Source: Chalara sp. BL73
Taxonomy: Eukaryota; Ascomycota; Leotiomycetes; Helotiales
DNA: 64,000 bases
Reading direction: 5' to 3'
NCBI GenBank assembly: GCA_918026815.1
Contig: CAKJVC010000146.1
Coordinates: 1 to 64,000, forward strand
A program made the position numbers and the translations under genes. The notes beneath the pieces were generated by a model that worked only from the letters and a program-made list of their open reading frames with translations, was not told where the DNA came from and made no database searches. Positions within the stretch are counted from its first letter, which is position 1. Every line of letters starts with the position of its first letter. Below are positions 1 to 11,967 of this stretch, piece after piece.

Positions 1-927
1 TTAGAGCAAGAGTATGATTGGGTTCAGAGGGCGACAAATCGGAATCACCAGCATTGCAGCTTCATTCGTTGGCCTGGGTATATACAGACTGGTTAATTAG
101 GCAGCTGGTATACATCTGCATTCACACTCGACTGTAGCATTTGACAACGAAGAGAAAGGTATGACTGAATGGAGAGAACCTCCCTAGGATCTTTCGCAAT
201 TTATACTGATCCCTGATACTTCAGACCTGATGCGCTAACCTGAGGGTTTCTTGCAAGACACTTCAGATAACTCAAAGGGCCGTTAATGCTGTTCCAATTC
301 GGACACCTTGGATGCTCTCCACTCTCTGCCGCAAGAATCGCCTCTACTACGAAATATCTGTGGCAACATCAAATGTATGCATATCTGAACAGAGGTTGGG
401 TCTGTTCTTGTCTTAGTGCCATCTTTGGGTGGAATCTCGAGGGATAGTGCTCACGTCACCACGAGAATGCCTCTCTCGATCATATGATACAGTGGACAAT
501 GTCTCTGCGCCGTAAAACGGGCAAGTCGCTCGAGCAACACTGTTGGAGCGATAGACGTTCTTTACTTAGGTGGAGAGGCTTTTTGCAACAATAGTCATAC
601 GCCAATCTGTTACCAGCTACATATGCATCACATGGAGAGCATAATGATAACAACCATTCCTCTAAAATGAACGATAATTAGAACGATAGCTGGACAGGCT
701 AGTTTTATCTGTATAGCGGTAGCTTTTAGATGTAGATTCAACATGTAATAATGGCGCAAGGAAGCAAATATCGTTCAAATCGCCGTCTTAGATTCCCGTC
801 CTATCAATCCTCTACCCCTTTTATTTCAGCCTTGTCTCGCTTAATTTAGCCATCCTGAACCACCCTGAAGCCTTCTAAAAGTTCTTTGAAGAGCTTCAGC
901 CTTGTCGAACCATAGAGCACTACAAAC
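1..927. other. 5' flank of RRP4, no clear gene
   Basis: I see no convincing gene here. Reading frame 1 on the plus strand is open from the first base to a TAA at 94-96 (31 codons) and could be the last exon of a gene that begins outside the window, but nothing in it is recognisable. The last 100 bases before the RRP4 start are rich in C and T (for example CCTCTACCCCTTTTATTTCAG near 810-830), as in many fungal promoters and leaders. Confidence 0.4.
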
Positions 928-1978
928 ATGGCAATTACTATACTTGCCCCAACTCCGGCTACGACAAAAGTTCAAGTACAGGATTCTTCAGACGATTCTG
1001 ACGATGGGGGTTGATCTTCAAGGAGATAGCGACATGCGCCCAACCAAACGATTCAAGAGTTCAGAGGTCGTCACCCCAGGAGAAGTTGTAACGGACGATG
1101 CTCAATGGATGAGGTGCCAAAGTTCTCCCACCTAAAGTGCTTTCCTAATTGATATTTAGAGGTCACGGTACATATGTTGCTCCAGCAAGTTCTGAGATAG
1201 TCGCGACTGTTGCAGGGACGGTACAAAAACGAACAAGCTCCTATCTGTACGACCCTTGCGAGCTCGCTATACACCCGAAATAGGCGACCTTGTAGTTGGC
1301 CGTATTATTGAAGTGCAATCTAAACGGTGGCGAGTTGATGTTGGAGCTCCTGTTTTCGCCGGCCTACCGCTTGCAGCCATTAACCTTCCTGGTGGGATTC
1401 TGCGCAAACGTACCGAAACAGATGAGCTACAAATTCGCACATTCTTCTCTGAGGGCGATCTATTAGTAGCAGAAGTCCAGAGTTTACATCAAGATGGCAG
1501 TGCAAGTTTACATACACGAAGTCTAAAATATGGCAAGCTGCGAAATGGTATCTTCATAAGCGTCAGTGGTGTCGGTGGTGGTGGAGGTGTGATCAGGGCT
1601 AAGAAGCAAGTTTCTACAATTGAAACTTCTGGTGGGGGAGGGAAGGTAGACGTCATTTTGGGTGTCAACGGATATATCTGGATCAGCAAGCATGTCGAGA
1701 TTGCGAGTGGTGATGCCGCGATTACACGACTTGATGAGCAAACTAGCAGTACTGCATACTCAAGTCAGAATGATGAGATATCACCTGAAACTCGGAAAGA
1801 GATTGCAAGGATTAGAGACGTGATTCAGCTTCTTGTTCAAGAGGGTCTCAATGTCGATGAAGATATGGTCTTGGGAGCTTATAACGCTGCTGTGATAGTT
1901 GAAGCAGAGGAGCATTCCGAAGTTAGTTCTTACCTTGGAGGCACGCTTGGTCAGAAGGTCCTGGAAAGAATAAGATAG
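928..1978 (+). CDS. RRP4: Exosome complex component Rrp4 (S1/KH RNA-binding cap subunit), frameshifted as given
   Basis: Rrp4 is a cap subunit of the RNA exosome, binding RNA at the entrance of the 3'-5' degradation channel in nucleus and cytoplasm. Family hallmarks are present: [11 protein letters not shown] before the intron, GDLVVGRI and RWRVDV of the S1 domain, [25 protein letters not shown], and [11 protein letters not shown] of the KH region. Model: exon 1 928-1113, a 46-nt intron 1114-1159, exon 2 1160-1978. Two one-base frame errors break the reading frame. A run of five G at 1006-1010 needs four to join the acidic N-terminus ([10 protein letters not shown]...DSSDDSDD) to the conserved part, and a run of five A at 1225-1229 needs six to restore the segment ending in RARYTPEIG. 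The errors have opposite sign, so exon length stays a multiple of three. RRP4 is essential in yeast, so homopolymer sequencing errors are more likely than a true pseudogene. Identity is secure; the intact state is not. Confidence 0.9.
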
Positions 1979-2923
1979 CCGCATGTCCTTCCACTAAGGG
2001 AACAAAAATCATTGGCAAGTGCATGTCATACCTAGCTTATAGTTGCCTACGTGCTAGAAGGGTACAGTCGAAGCCCGTTGAGAGCCTGAGCTTGCGACCA
2101 TCACTTCGAAAGCTAAAATCTCGATAGTCCCCTCAAGGCAATTAAAGGTGGACCGAGCTCAGCCACATAGCCTTCTTCATTAAGCAAGCCATCAATGCCC
2201 CAATAAAGGCATAAACATGGCATAGATAGAAGCAGCCAATCTAGGAAGCACCTGACGACAACATTTGCAGCAGGGAAACTGGAGCTTTTAGATTCTAGAT
2301 CAGTCATATCCTTTGTATACCAATTGAGAGACTATCTACACAACTACGCACTGTCATCTCGTTCTAAATCTTAATAGTTCATCACCAGACTTGCGACACC
2401 TTGCCAATTCTTTTGCCTCGCTTCTTCCTTTCGTCTCATCCAGTCAAAATGCAATTCCAATTCCTCAAGTTTGTCAGGCAATATCAGCCTTTCTGTAAAC
2501 GATCTCCTCGAATCACCGATGGGCGCTCAGCCTAATGTACCTTTACTCCATTTACTATTATTGCTGCTGTTTCTACCACTACTCTCTTAGCTGCTTGCGC
2601 GGTTCGGAAAGTGGTAGTCTGGGAAAAGCAGTGTCTGTATAGACCAGTTGTAGAGTCGTTAGTAGTCTACAAACACTGGCTTGTTTGGCCACGCCGAACC
2701 TAGTAGAATAGCACTTGATCTCGAATTATGCGAATGTGACCGCGCGAGGCCGTTTTCCTAAAGAATAGTCAGGAATTAGTTGTGTCTCGCCACCTTAGGA
2801 ACAGCCTTACAGATAGGCAACCCCGCAGAAAAAAGCAGTCGGCATAACCAGTGGGTTCCCATGATTCAGCGCGTACATATCACAAAATGAAAGTTCCGTT
2901 TATGGGGAAATAAAGCCTACTCA
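1979..2923. other. Intergenic between RRP4 and the Arg/Ser-rich gene
   Basis: No gene is certain. A CT-rich stretch (2400-2447) leads into an ATG at 2449 with a 28-codon ORF that stops at 2533-2535. The same frame is open again from 2536 to a TAG at 2701-2703 and holds a hydrophobic run followed by VVVWEKQCLYRPVVES. This could be a small two-exon membrane protein (see findings). The rest looks like 3' flanking DNA. Confidence 0.35.
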
Positions 2924-4113
2924 CTACGATTCATCGACACTCCCGCTTGAGCTTTCCTTCCTTCCCCCAACCAGGGCAATCTTCCTCTCAGCAGCCTCCT
3001 CCTCAAAAGGACGTCTTGTCTTCTCTACTATAGCTTCAGTTTCAGCCCTCTCTCTCCTCTCCACAAACTTCCATCTATCCTCATAGCTTTGTTTCCTGAT
3101 GGGATATCTCGACTGCCCCATTCTCTCGTACCTTCTTATAACCTCTTTCTCCTCACTTCCTTTCTTTTGTTGTATGTGATTTTCAATTTTAGGTCCAGCA
3201 GGGTGTTTCTCGATGGTTCCCGTCTGTGAAAAATAACTATTATTGTCCCTCAATGGCCTATGTCTCTTTGTCTCTTCATATCTATCATCACTGTGGTTCT
3301 TCCGAGCATTCTCATAATATCGATCTTCAAAATAGGGATCAGCAATTATCTTCGATGACCTGTAATTTTGTCTTCGCCCATAATGATCCTCCCCCCGGTA
3401 TCTGCCCTTTTGCTCTCGTTTCTTTTTCTGGAGGTCCACCACACTGTTCCATCCTTCCACGGAGATTGCAATCGGGCCCTTTCTCTCCCATGACTTTACA
3501 ATTTTCCTTGCACCAGACTCTGTGTTTCGTCGTCTAGGTCTAGATCCGCTACGCGAAAAGTCCTCTCGTTTCCCCTTCTCATCCCCCCAACCTGCCGCCC
3601 GTCGTCTAGGTCTACTTCGTGATCGAGAGAATGATTCGGATCTGTATCTCTCCCTTTTGGCCTCTGGATCTCCTTCCTGCCTTCGAGGTCTGCTCCGTTT
3701 TTGAGAGCGAGCTCTAGCACCGTCTCTGCGACCTTCGACTAGCAAGCGCCAGCCATCTTCTTTTCTGCATCTTTCATTTGAACAAGAACAAGCTCTGCGT
3801 CGGCCATTTCCTTTAATTGAGCCTGTAGTTCGTTTTATAGTCTCCGTGGATCTCGCTCTCTCATTCTTGGGCCCTAAGCCAGTCATGACATCTCGTCGAT
3901 AGATATCCCTACGAGAGTTCAGTGTCGGAGCTATAGCACATCAGTGATTGTCTCTTGCCTATAAGGTGAGGGACGGCACATACATACCGACCTTCTACGG
4001 CTCTTCCTAGCCCTTTCTTGACTTCTGAGATGCCTCTCCATTTGCAAAGCCTCACCTGCTTTATCTTTGACTAACAGAAACAAGTATTTGAGAAAAGCGC
4101 GTTTACCAGGCAT
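2924..4113 (-). CDS. Arg/Ser/Glu-rich nuclear-type protein, unknown function
   Basis: I do not recognise this gene. Model on the minus strand: exon 1 4113-3984, a 53-nt intron 3983-3931, exon 2 3930-2924, giving 378 residues. The donor is the second of two overlapping GTATGT sites, the only choice that joins the frames (…RRRSVSPT…). The protein starts MPGKRAFLKYLFLLVKDK, which may form an amphipathic helix. It then becomes dominated by Arg, Ser, Lys and Glu, with repeated SRSRSRPRRR- and SGSRPRRR-like blocks around residues 85-160, and ends in an acidic and serine-rich tail. Such composition is typical of SR-type splicing or mRNP proteins, but no RRM or other fold is visible. It is probably intrinsically disordered and phosphorylated; that is inference from composition only. 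Confidence 0.6.
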
Positions 4114-4762
4114 CTTTACTAATGCTGCTAATCCTAGGAATGTGCCATATACTTTGGTTGGTGATCATAGCAGAGCAATTCGTGTGCTTATAACTGTAAC
4201 ATGAGCCAGTGCCATTCTATTTCTGAATCCGACCAACTAAGTGAGTGAATCTCAACGTAAAAATGATGCATTGGGGTTATGAAGGGAGATTTGTCCTGGC
4301 AAATTTTGTCACGAAAGTTATCGGATAGGACAGTCAAGGTTGGCTGACTTTGAGTAGATGTACTTCACTGGCTGAATCATTAAGTTCGGCGCTAACATTT
4401 ACATGCTACGCGTGCTCTGATGGTCCAGCTTCTTTCTTGACATATTACCTATGAATCAACGTCAACAGGCTCACATATCAGAAACAAAGCTTCATCTCAG
4501 TACTCGCTACGTCTCCTATTCTGCTTATGCTATCTTATAAAGCAGTACTGGGGGATAAGAGCATTTCCTTTATTTCACCATCCGAGGATCATCCATCGTA
4601 TTCATGATTAGCTCGTTCCATTCCAACGCCGTAGCAAATGCATAGAGTTCCCCAAACACCGCAGCCGGCCCTCGAAGCATATCATCCACGCGTAAAGAAC
4701 TATTCACGCCGAGCTCCAAACACCATGAAAGAGAAAAGAAACCTTAAATCTACACCCATTAA
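4114..4762. other. Intergenic: promoter of the Arg/Ser-rich gene and 3' flank of SOG2
   Basis: No coding signal was seen. The short plus-strand ORF that runs into 4901 is the antisense of the SOG2 last exon and is not supported. No repeat or RNA gene was recognised. Confidence 0.5.
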
Positions 4763-7700
4763 TCAAAAAGCCTTGCTGATATTATTAAATCTTCCATTAA
4801 AGGAGTTTAGGGGGCTCAGAGCCGAGACAGGCATCATCCCATCCGTTGAAGTCATCGTTCCTGTACGCGAGGAAGCTGCGGAACTACTCATTGAGAGATA
4901 AGCATCGGCTCTTTCAAAGACATTACCACTAAACATAGCATTGTAGGAAATTGTCTGTGGAGTTGATGGAACGGTGGCTTGGACAGCAGGCCCAAGGGCA
5001 GCACTTTGTGGCGTCATCGGGAGTGGGACTTGGGAATCCGGCGACTTGATACTGTACTGCAAACCGTTCTGGGTGGCCAGGTGTGACCATGGTGAGGCTT
5101 GAATCGACTGCCCGCATGATTTGACAGATTTTTGAAGCGGCCGAAGGAGGGTAATGACCTCCATGGACATAATGCTGGTCTGGGCTTTGGCCTCTTTCAC
5201 CTTCAACATCAACACCGTGTATGACTGAATTGCTGTTAACCGCTATTTCATGATGAAGGATAAACCTAGGGTGCATACCTCGACGAAAGCATTGCATAGC
5301 TCCCAGAACGCGCCTTGAGTCCTAATCCCTGGCTCTTTAAGCTTGATCAAGGACAGTCGATTTCTTAGAAGTTCTGTCACCCGGAAAGCATTCTCCGCTA
5401 ACCTGATCAATACTTCCCAGAATATTCTGGGCTGATCCGGAGTTACCTGCTGGCTACAGATCTGCATTGCGTTTTGAAAGTGACCAATGACAGCTGGAAG
5501 GTTCTTCATCGACATCTCTGCTGTGGAGCGTAATTTTAAGAAGATCTGCTCAAATATCTGATCCTCTGCCGAAAAATCACCTACTACCCGACTCCCGTTA
5601 GACGAGGCGAATGAATCTCCCGAGCGTGGTGTAGCGCTTGTCAATAACAGACTCGAGCTCAGCAGCGGCTGAGAAGCAGTATCAGTTGCTACACGGAGCA
5701 TGCTCGAGTGTTGAAGAACTGTTCCACTTCTGCTTCTCGAAACATCTCGTCTGTCAAGCTTTGGCGTTATCGATCTATCCCTCGGAAGAGATCTGAGGGT
5801 GTAATCAATATTTTCAGAAATACTGGGCATTCTAGCATGCTTAGACCCTTTGAGGAGGTCATTAGATGCGTTACGCGTCTCCACTACCCCACCATAGATC
5901 AACAGGAGAAGGCTACGAATATAGCGTGCTGGATTGTCGTCGACAAGTGCATCAATGTTGCTTTTCAAGCCCTGGCAAACATGAACATACGCACCAACAG
6001 CTGTCGAGCAAGCGCGATGGACATTTTCGTTCGAAGGAGGTTGATGCAATTCATCCTCGTCTTCATCTGACTCGACTTCGTAAGCTACGATATCTCGATC
6101 AAGCTCGTCAACATGGGTATTAGCATTATAGAAGACCCTCTCAAGGCTCATGCGTTTATTTGTCGGCTGTGTCTGAGAAAGAGAAAGAAGATTCTGAACA
6201 TGTGGGTGAACCTGATATAATGCAAACAAGATGCCTTGTGCACTTTCCATTATAATATCGGGGAAGCCCGATTGCCTTTTTCGCTCCGGTAGACTTGAGA
6301 GGCGTCTCACATATCCGGGCCGAGTCCCTCCAAAATCTGCAGGACTTGCAGGACTCCTCATGCTTGAGATTATGCCGTTGATACTGCCCGACATGGCAGA
6401 TCCATGACTGAGGCCTCTGTAGTGACTATGGCGATTGGACTTGCCTTCATCAACTGTGCCTAGCTCTGACTTCTTTGTCACAATACCCATTCGTCTAGAA
6501 CGATCTCCAATAGTGGAACTTCTAGAGCCTTGAAGAACGTTCTCACTATTACTCCGAAGACGCTCATTCGCACTTTGGCCATTGATGTTTAAAGGCGTAA
6601 CACCTGGTCGTCGAAGAGCCGCATTTTGTTGTGACAGCCCTCGATAATGCGAGCGTGAAGGAATCGGAGGCGGTCGTGGAATGTTAGGTGATCGTAGATC
6701 CGGCACATCGCTGCCATTGACCTTGATAGGGAAACGGCCACTCATTACACGTTTCATAGGACGCGGCGTTTTGCTGTCTTCGCTTGATTCTTCGCCACCA
6801 GATTCCGTCTCAGAACGATCTTGAAGAGCCTTCTCCTGCTGCTGCATGGCCTTTTCTTGTTGTAGCAGCCCTTTGATCTGACCAGTAATAAATATCCAGT
6901 TCGGCTCATCCTTCTTGGGTTCACCGTTTGGCTCCTTCGTCTGTACTACTTGCAGATCGATAACCTCTGCAGGAGATACTATGGGATTGCCACCAACCTT
7001 GAGAATTTGTAGAGATGTCATATCCCCGAGGAAGTGAGGAAGGATTTCGATGCGGTTTTTCTCCACCGATAGAACCTTGAGTGAGCTCAACTTGAAGAGC
7101 TCAGGGGGCAAGGTCTTGATTTTGTTTCTACCAAGGTCTAAAATTTCCAGAGAGCCGACTTGACATATCTGCAGCAGTATTTATTAGTCCTTACTCATCC
7201 ACCTTTCTGAGTCGAATTCTGAGTACATACAGTAATTGGAAATTCACGGATCTTGTTATCTTTGATATTCAAGTATCTCAAAGAGCTACATTCTGGGAGT
7301 CGAGAGGGCAACGCGGAGATTTGATTGTGGGACAATGCAAGTCTGGATAGGAAGTCAGTTATATATAATTCATGGCATATGGGGCATACGTCAGACGTAC
7401 CTCTCAATCTCGTTTTTTATGATGTCGATGACTTCTTCTGGAAAGTATCGAATGTCCTTGCTGCTCAGATCAACCGTCACGCCTGGCGTCAGCTCCTTGC
7501 CTACTTCGCTAGCCTCTGCCGCTTTGGTTTTGTTCTCATTCAGGGCATTTCGCATAGCCTCTCGCACCAGGGCGACCACCTGAGCGGTAGAAGGAGGTCC
7601 GGCTGAGAAGGCAGGGTTTGAGGAGGCATAGTATGTTGTATCGGTGGGAGGTACTCTGCGCATGGTGATGCTTAAGGGGTTGTTGAGTCTCTGCAGTCCA

Positions 7701-7768
7701 TTCTCTCCCACCGGCCGACCAGTTGACTGCGTTGCAGCGCCCAATGGAGGTCCCGTTGGTCGCTCCAT
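4763..7768 (-). CDS. SOG2: RAM-pathway leucine-rich repeat protein Sog2
   Basis: Sog2 is a scaffold of the RAM (regulation of Ace2 and morphogenesis) kinase network that controls polarised growth and cell separation. Model: exons 7768-7401, 7342-7231, 7168-5279 and 5224-4763, 943 residues. All joins keep frame, for example PIT|ICQVGSLEILDL and AFVE|SYTVLMLKV. At the N-terminus after about residue 85 lie five leucine-rich repeats (LALSHNQISALP, LRYLNIKDNKIREFP, LEILDLGRNKIKTLP, LKVLSVEKNRIEILP, LQILKVGGNPI). A long Ser/Arg-rich linker with basic phosphosite-like RRLSS motifs follows, then the conserved C-terminal Sog2 domain. The start at 7768 (MERPTGPP) was chosen; an in-frame ATG further upstream at 8008 would add a low-complexity Arg/Pro/Gly leader and looks less likely. 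The gene is the only RAM component in the window. Confidence 0.88.
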
Positions 7769-9514
7769 TCTTGCATTGTCTTGCCAGTCTGTTGATTGAT
7801 CAAGTGTTGATGCTGAGAGTCTCGAATAAACTGAAGCGGTCTCAACTTTCTCGATGGCTCGGCGTGAAGTCTTGGCAAGCACCAATGCGCTAAGGCAGGA
7901 ACCACCAGCACCAGGCCCAGGGGAAGCTGACCCGCATCGCCCGCATGGCCCGCATGGCCGTTGTTGTTTCGAAGCAAGCTTTGGCCGCCTTCTTCGGTTG
8001 TTCCACAAGGACTACCTATGGAACCCCAAACCCCCCTGCTTTCTCTGCATTAAAGGACATCTGTTGTTTCCAGGCAATCCAGCCTAATATATTGTGATAT
8101 ATGCTATATATTCCTCATACATTAGATTTGATACATGCTGCTTGGTGCTCCTTACACTAAGAGTATTCACAGCTGTGTTACACAAGGTGAGAGAGTCATT
8201 ATCTCACAGGAACCTCCAAGTTTAGTGCCACAGTAAGGGCCATACTAGATTTGTATAATCTTCGTAGTATGTATCCTATAGAATAGCAAACTGCCGACAT
8301 TACTGCTCAGACACTGCTGCTGACGCCTCAGGAAACAAATATCTGGTGAATCAAAAGCCTTGATCCTAATTAATTGATTAAGCTAAAGAAAAAATAGTTC
8401 CTGAAAATTTCTCTCAAAATAAGCTCATACTCAGTGCCATAAATATGTCTAAGGTCCAATATCATAATGTATCCTTGAGTATTCGATTTCGTGAGTCTTA
8501 ACTATGCAAAGGCATGTTAGCTAAAGAAATATTTGTCTCCTGTTGTTCCGAGAAGCTTATCTCATGGTGGCGCAACTCCTTAGTTCAGCTGCGAATTATC
8601 GAAGGCGCAACCTGTGTCATAAAGTTGTGTTCTTTTTAGCAACTTGATAAATGTGCTACGCTCTAGTGAAAATACCAAACCCTCCCTTGCTGAGTGCCAA
8701 ACGTCGATAATAGTATTACTTTCAACTACTATTCCATAACCCCATGCTGAAATGCAACAAAATGACTTTGGACCCGAATATTCCACTGGAATAGAAGAGG
8801 GACGTGGGTGAGCATCCCACCATCTTAAAAGGTGACTGATGCGTGTGTGTAAGTAAAATTGTTCGCGGGCAAAACGAGAACTTTACCCGCGACTTGGATG
8901 GGGTTCTGCATAAGAAGAGGCTATGGCAGGGCATTTTGTAAAGCTACAATATGTTGACCGTCAGCAGTTTTGCTTTAAAACAACTTGCATGATAGGGACT
9001 GATGGTAGTATTCTGAGTGTTAGTTACATTTGAATACTTTATATGTGAGGGATATGATACGAGATGGAGGAACGATCTTACAACATACATATTTTTGGTC
9101 TGATCGTAGGTGATGATTCAAATTGATACCCCAGATATAATATCGCGATGATGCTTAAGATTATCTACCTATAGTAAGCACCATTGACTAGCACCTAAGG
9201 AAGAGTTAGTAAGTCTGCCCATGGCTTATATGTTCAACACGCAATGTTACCTGAGTAATTCTGATCAGAAAGACATCTTACTGAGTAAGGATTAAACATA
9301 GTCTGATTCTCCGCATCCTAAGTAAGGGCTCGTTATTTTGGAGTCGTATTTGCTGTACGTCCTTAAGAAATAAACTAGTATGCATATGACCCATAACCTC
9401 TAAAGTATTCAAAGCGGATCGATTCGCATCGCCAATATTACTTGTCCCTCTACTTGATATTTTCTCGAAGCATATTCAATTAGGCAGCAAATCAATAACC
9501 ATCACGGTACCTGG
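7769..9514. other. Intergenic, 1.7 kb upstream of SOG2
   Basis: This stretch is AT-rich with no gene I can support. Minus-strand ORFs of about 70 codons at 8580-8934 have some protein-like character but no motif, splice partner or homologue I recognise. The sequence contains no obvious tandem repeat. Confidence 0.4.
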
Positions 9515-9993
9515 TTAGAATAGAGCATTTAATTGAGGGATTTCCATGAGACAGTAATGGAAGATGACTAGGGCAAGCTTCCAATATAGATCGTATTGTA
9601 TAGCCAGACCCCTTACTCGCGCTTGCAGTTTGAGTTCTTCCCAGAAGCAGGTCTTTTGCAGGCGCTGCACCAGCTCGAGCCAATTATACAGATTCCCGTA
9701 GGGGCAGAGATATTGTGATTGCAAATGACAACCACTAATGAATGTTGCTAATAGGGACCAGTATCATTCACCTTACAGACTGTAGCAGCGATTGAGCAAG
9801 TATTGCCTCATTTCCCGGTATCTCAAGAGAGATGTGTTATTATGTTTGTACATTGAAGATGGAGGTTGATGAACGTTGGGTGGGTGTGCATAGCGTCGCT
9901 TAGTCTTTTAATCGAGGCACTCGATTTTGATCTTATGTCGCGACTTTCAGATTAACCTACTAAGTTAGCAATGCTAGAGATAATTTTCGTCAT
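9515..9993 (-). CDS. Possible small three-exon gene, unknown product
   Basis: A hypothetical gene put together by hand: exon 1 9993-9961 (MTKIISSIANL), intron beginning GTAGGT, exon 2 9898-9777, intron beginning GTAAGG, exon 3 9734-9515. The phases agree at both joins and give 124 residues. The last exon is well balanced in composition, rich in Leu, Trp and Tyr (YNWLELVQRLQKTCFWEEL, then YDLYWKLALVIFHYC), and reads like a helical, partly hydrophobic domain. The acceptor and branch signals of intron 1 are weak. I do not recognise the family. It lies 143 bases from the RecQ-like gene on the opposite strand, so they could share a promoter. It may also be chance or a gene remnant. Confidence 0.3.
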
Positions 9994-10136
9994 ATTATTC
10001 CTTTGAACTTTTTAAATTAGAGTGGGTATCTAGCTGCGTAAACAGTTTTAGAAGAAATGACACAGGCTAGAGGTGCATCACGGACACTGCATTCAACTTT
10101 GCCGAACCCTTGAAAGGAGTTCGTCTGAACATAGCT

Positions 10137-11710
10137 ATGCCTCTCGCAAGGTCCAATTCTTGTGTGGATATTGATTTCACGCTTCGCCGGAAGTTCAACA
10201 AAAAAACGTTCAGGTATGATTCCTCTAATCGATATTTCACATAGCTATTGACATTATTTAGGCCTCTGCAGAGAGATGTAATCGTTGCTGCGTTAGATGG
10301 TCACGATGTTTTTGTCCAAGCAGCAACCTCATTTGGTAAAAGCTTGTGCTTTCAACTGCCCGCTGTAGTTGATCATGGTAGTGAGTGTTATTATATCCAT
10401 AGAAATCAGTGTCTAATATTCCCAGTAACCATAGTCATCTCGCCACTACTCTCGTTGATGGTATTTATACTCTCCGACTACACATATCACCATTCTGCTG
10501 ACTCGACTAGGCTGACCAAGTGACTGCGCTGCGCAGTGCCAACATAGAAGCTGGAACTATCAATAGCAATACCCCTTACGTGGAGAAGCAACGACTTCTC
10601 GCGGATCTTGGAACTGGCCATCCCCTTACCCGCCTTCTTTATGTTACCCCTGAGCTCTGCAGCACGGATGGTTTTCGAAGAAGCATAAAAATCGTTCATG
10701 AACAGCAAGAACTTGCTAGAATAGCAGTAGATGAAGCCCATTGCATATCAGAGTGGGGGCATGACTTTCGTCCTACGTTCAAGCACCTACGGTGGTTCCG
10801 AGACAGTTTTCCTGACGTTCCCATCATGTGTCTAACTGCCACTGCAACAGGTCAAGTCCGGCAAGACGTCATTGCGACGCTTGGTCTTTCGGAAGCCAAG
10901 CTGAAAGTCTTTACGATGACAACAAATAGAAAGAATTTACATTATGAGATTCGATTTAAGTGTGATGAAGAGGATCACTATCCTGACTTTTTGCGATGGA
11001 TCAAGAAAGTACATCATCGTCGAGCAGAGAACCCAGAAAGGAGAGCTGAACTTGTTGAACAAAACGAGCGCCTTGACAACTTCCCAGGGATCATATACAC
11101 TCTTTTCAGGCAAGACTGTGTGGATTTGGCAGCTCGTTTGCGTGAAGATGGTATAGGAGCAAAGCCTTATCATGCAGGGTTGCCGAACGAAGAGAAGGCG
11201 GAGACCTTACATCGATGGGTGAATAACGAGGAAGGCTACGATGTAATTGTTGCGACCACAGCTTTCGGGATGGGTATTGATAAGGAAAATGTACGCTTTG
11301 TGGTGCATTGGCAAATACCAAAGTCCTTTGAAGGTTACTATCAAGAGGCTGGCCGAGCAGGGCGTGATGGAAAGGCTAGCATGTGCATCATGTATTACAG
11401 TCGTGAAGATAGGGATCGTGCATTCAACCGGCTTCGTAAGGATAGCAAAGCACAATCCAACTTTGAGGCTAGGGTGAAGACATTACAGGCGTTGGTTGAG
11501 TACTGCGAAGATACGGATACATGCAAGCATAGGCTGATCTGCAAGTACTTTGGCGAAAAAGATATCCCGGAATGCGACTACGCTTGCGATTGGCACAAAG
11601 ATGCAAAGTCGTTGAAGAAAGAAAAAATGAACAGCCTTATGAGTGAAGAATGGGTCAGTACTCAGAGAGATCTGGGACGTTTCGAAAGCGGCTATGAAGG
11701 TTATGATTAG
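10137..11710 (+). CDS. Short RecQ-family ATP-dependent DNA helicase
   Basis: This is a 3'-5' superfamily 2 DNA helicase of the RecQ type, acting in recombination and replication-fork repair. Model: exons 10137-10213, 10262-10380, 10426-10460 and 10511-11710, 476 residues; all phases agree. Visible motifs in order: FRPLQRDVI (motif 0), [13 protein letters not shown] (motif I, P-loop), VISPLLSLM (Ia), [16 protein letters not shown] (DEAH box plus RecQ aromatic loop), CLTATAT (III), [15 protein letters not shown] (V), [10 protein letters not shown] (VI). A zinc-binding segment follows with Cys at [13 protein letters not shown] and CDYAC. The protein ends about 30 residues after the zinc cluster, so the RQC winged helix and HRDC domain of BLM/Sgs1-type enzymes are missing. 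It is therefore more like the compact RecQ-like helicases common in moulds than Sgs1. The GTGAGT donor at 10381 was chosen over the nearby GTAGTG because it restores DHGITIVISPL. Confidence 0.85.
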
Positions 11711-11967
11711 CGAAGCAGAATGTTGGCAAGCACAGGCTTGTACAGGTGTCTTGGAGGTCTTTCGATAACATGAAAGAAGTTGTGAGTTTACATTGCCCTG
11801 CTTAGGGTTTATGACACTTTTTTTTTGGCGGGTATCACTTCTACAAATTCAACATTCTGCCGAGTACTTCATACATTAAAGACAATCCAATAAGATATCA
11901 ACTTAGTGTTCACCTCAGTAACCTGCTTAAGACCTAGAAAAGCCAAAGATTACTCGCATCCCAGAAG
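11711..11967. other. 3' flank between RecQ-like gene and candidate minus-strand gene
   Basis: A short convergent intergenic region with a run of nine T at 11818-11826. No gene or RNA feature was recognised. Confidence 0.4.
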
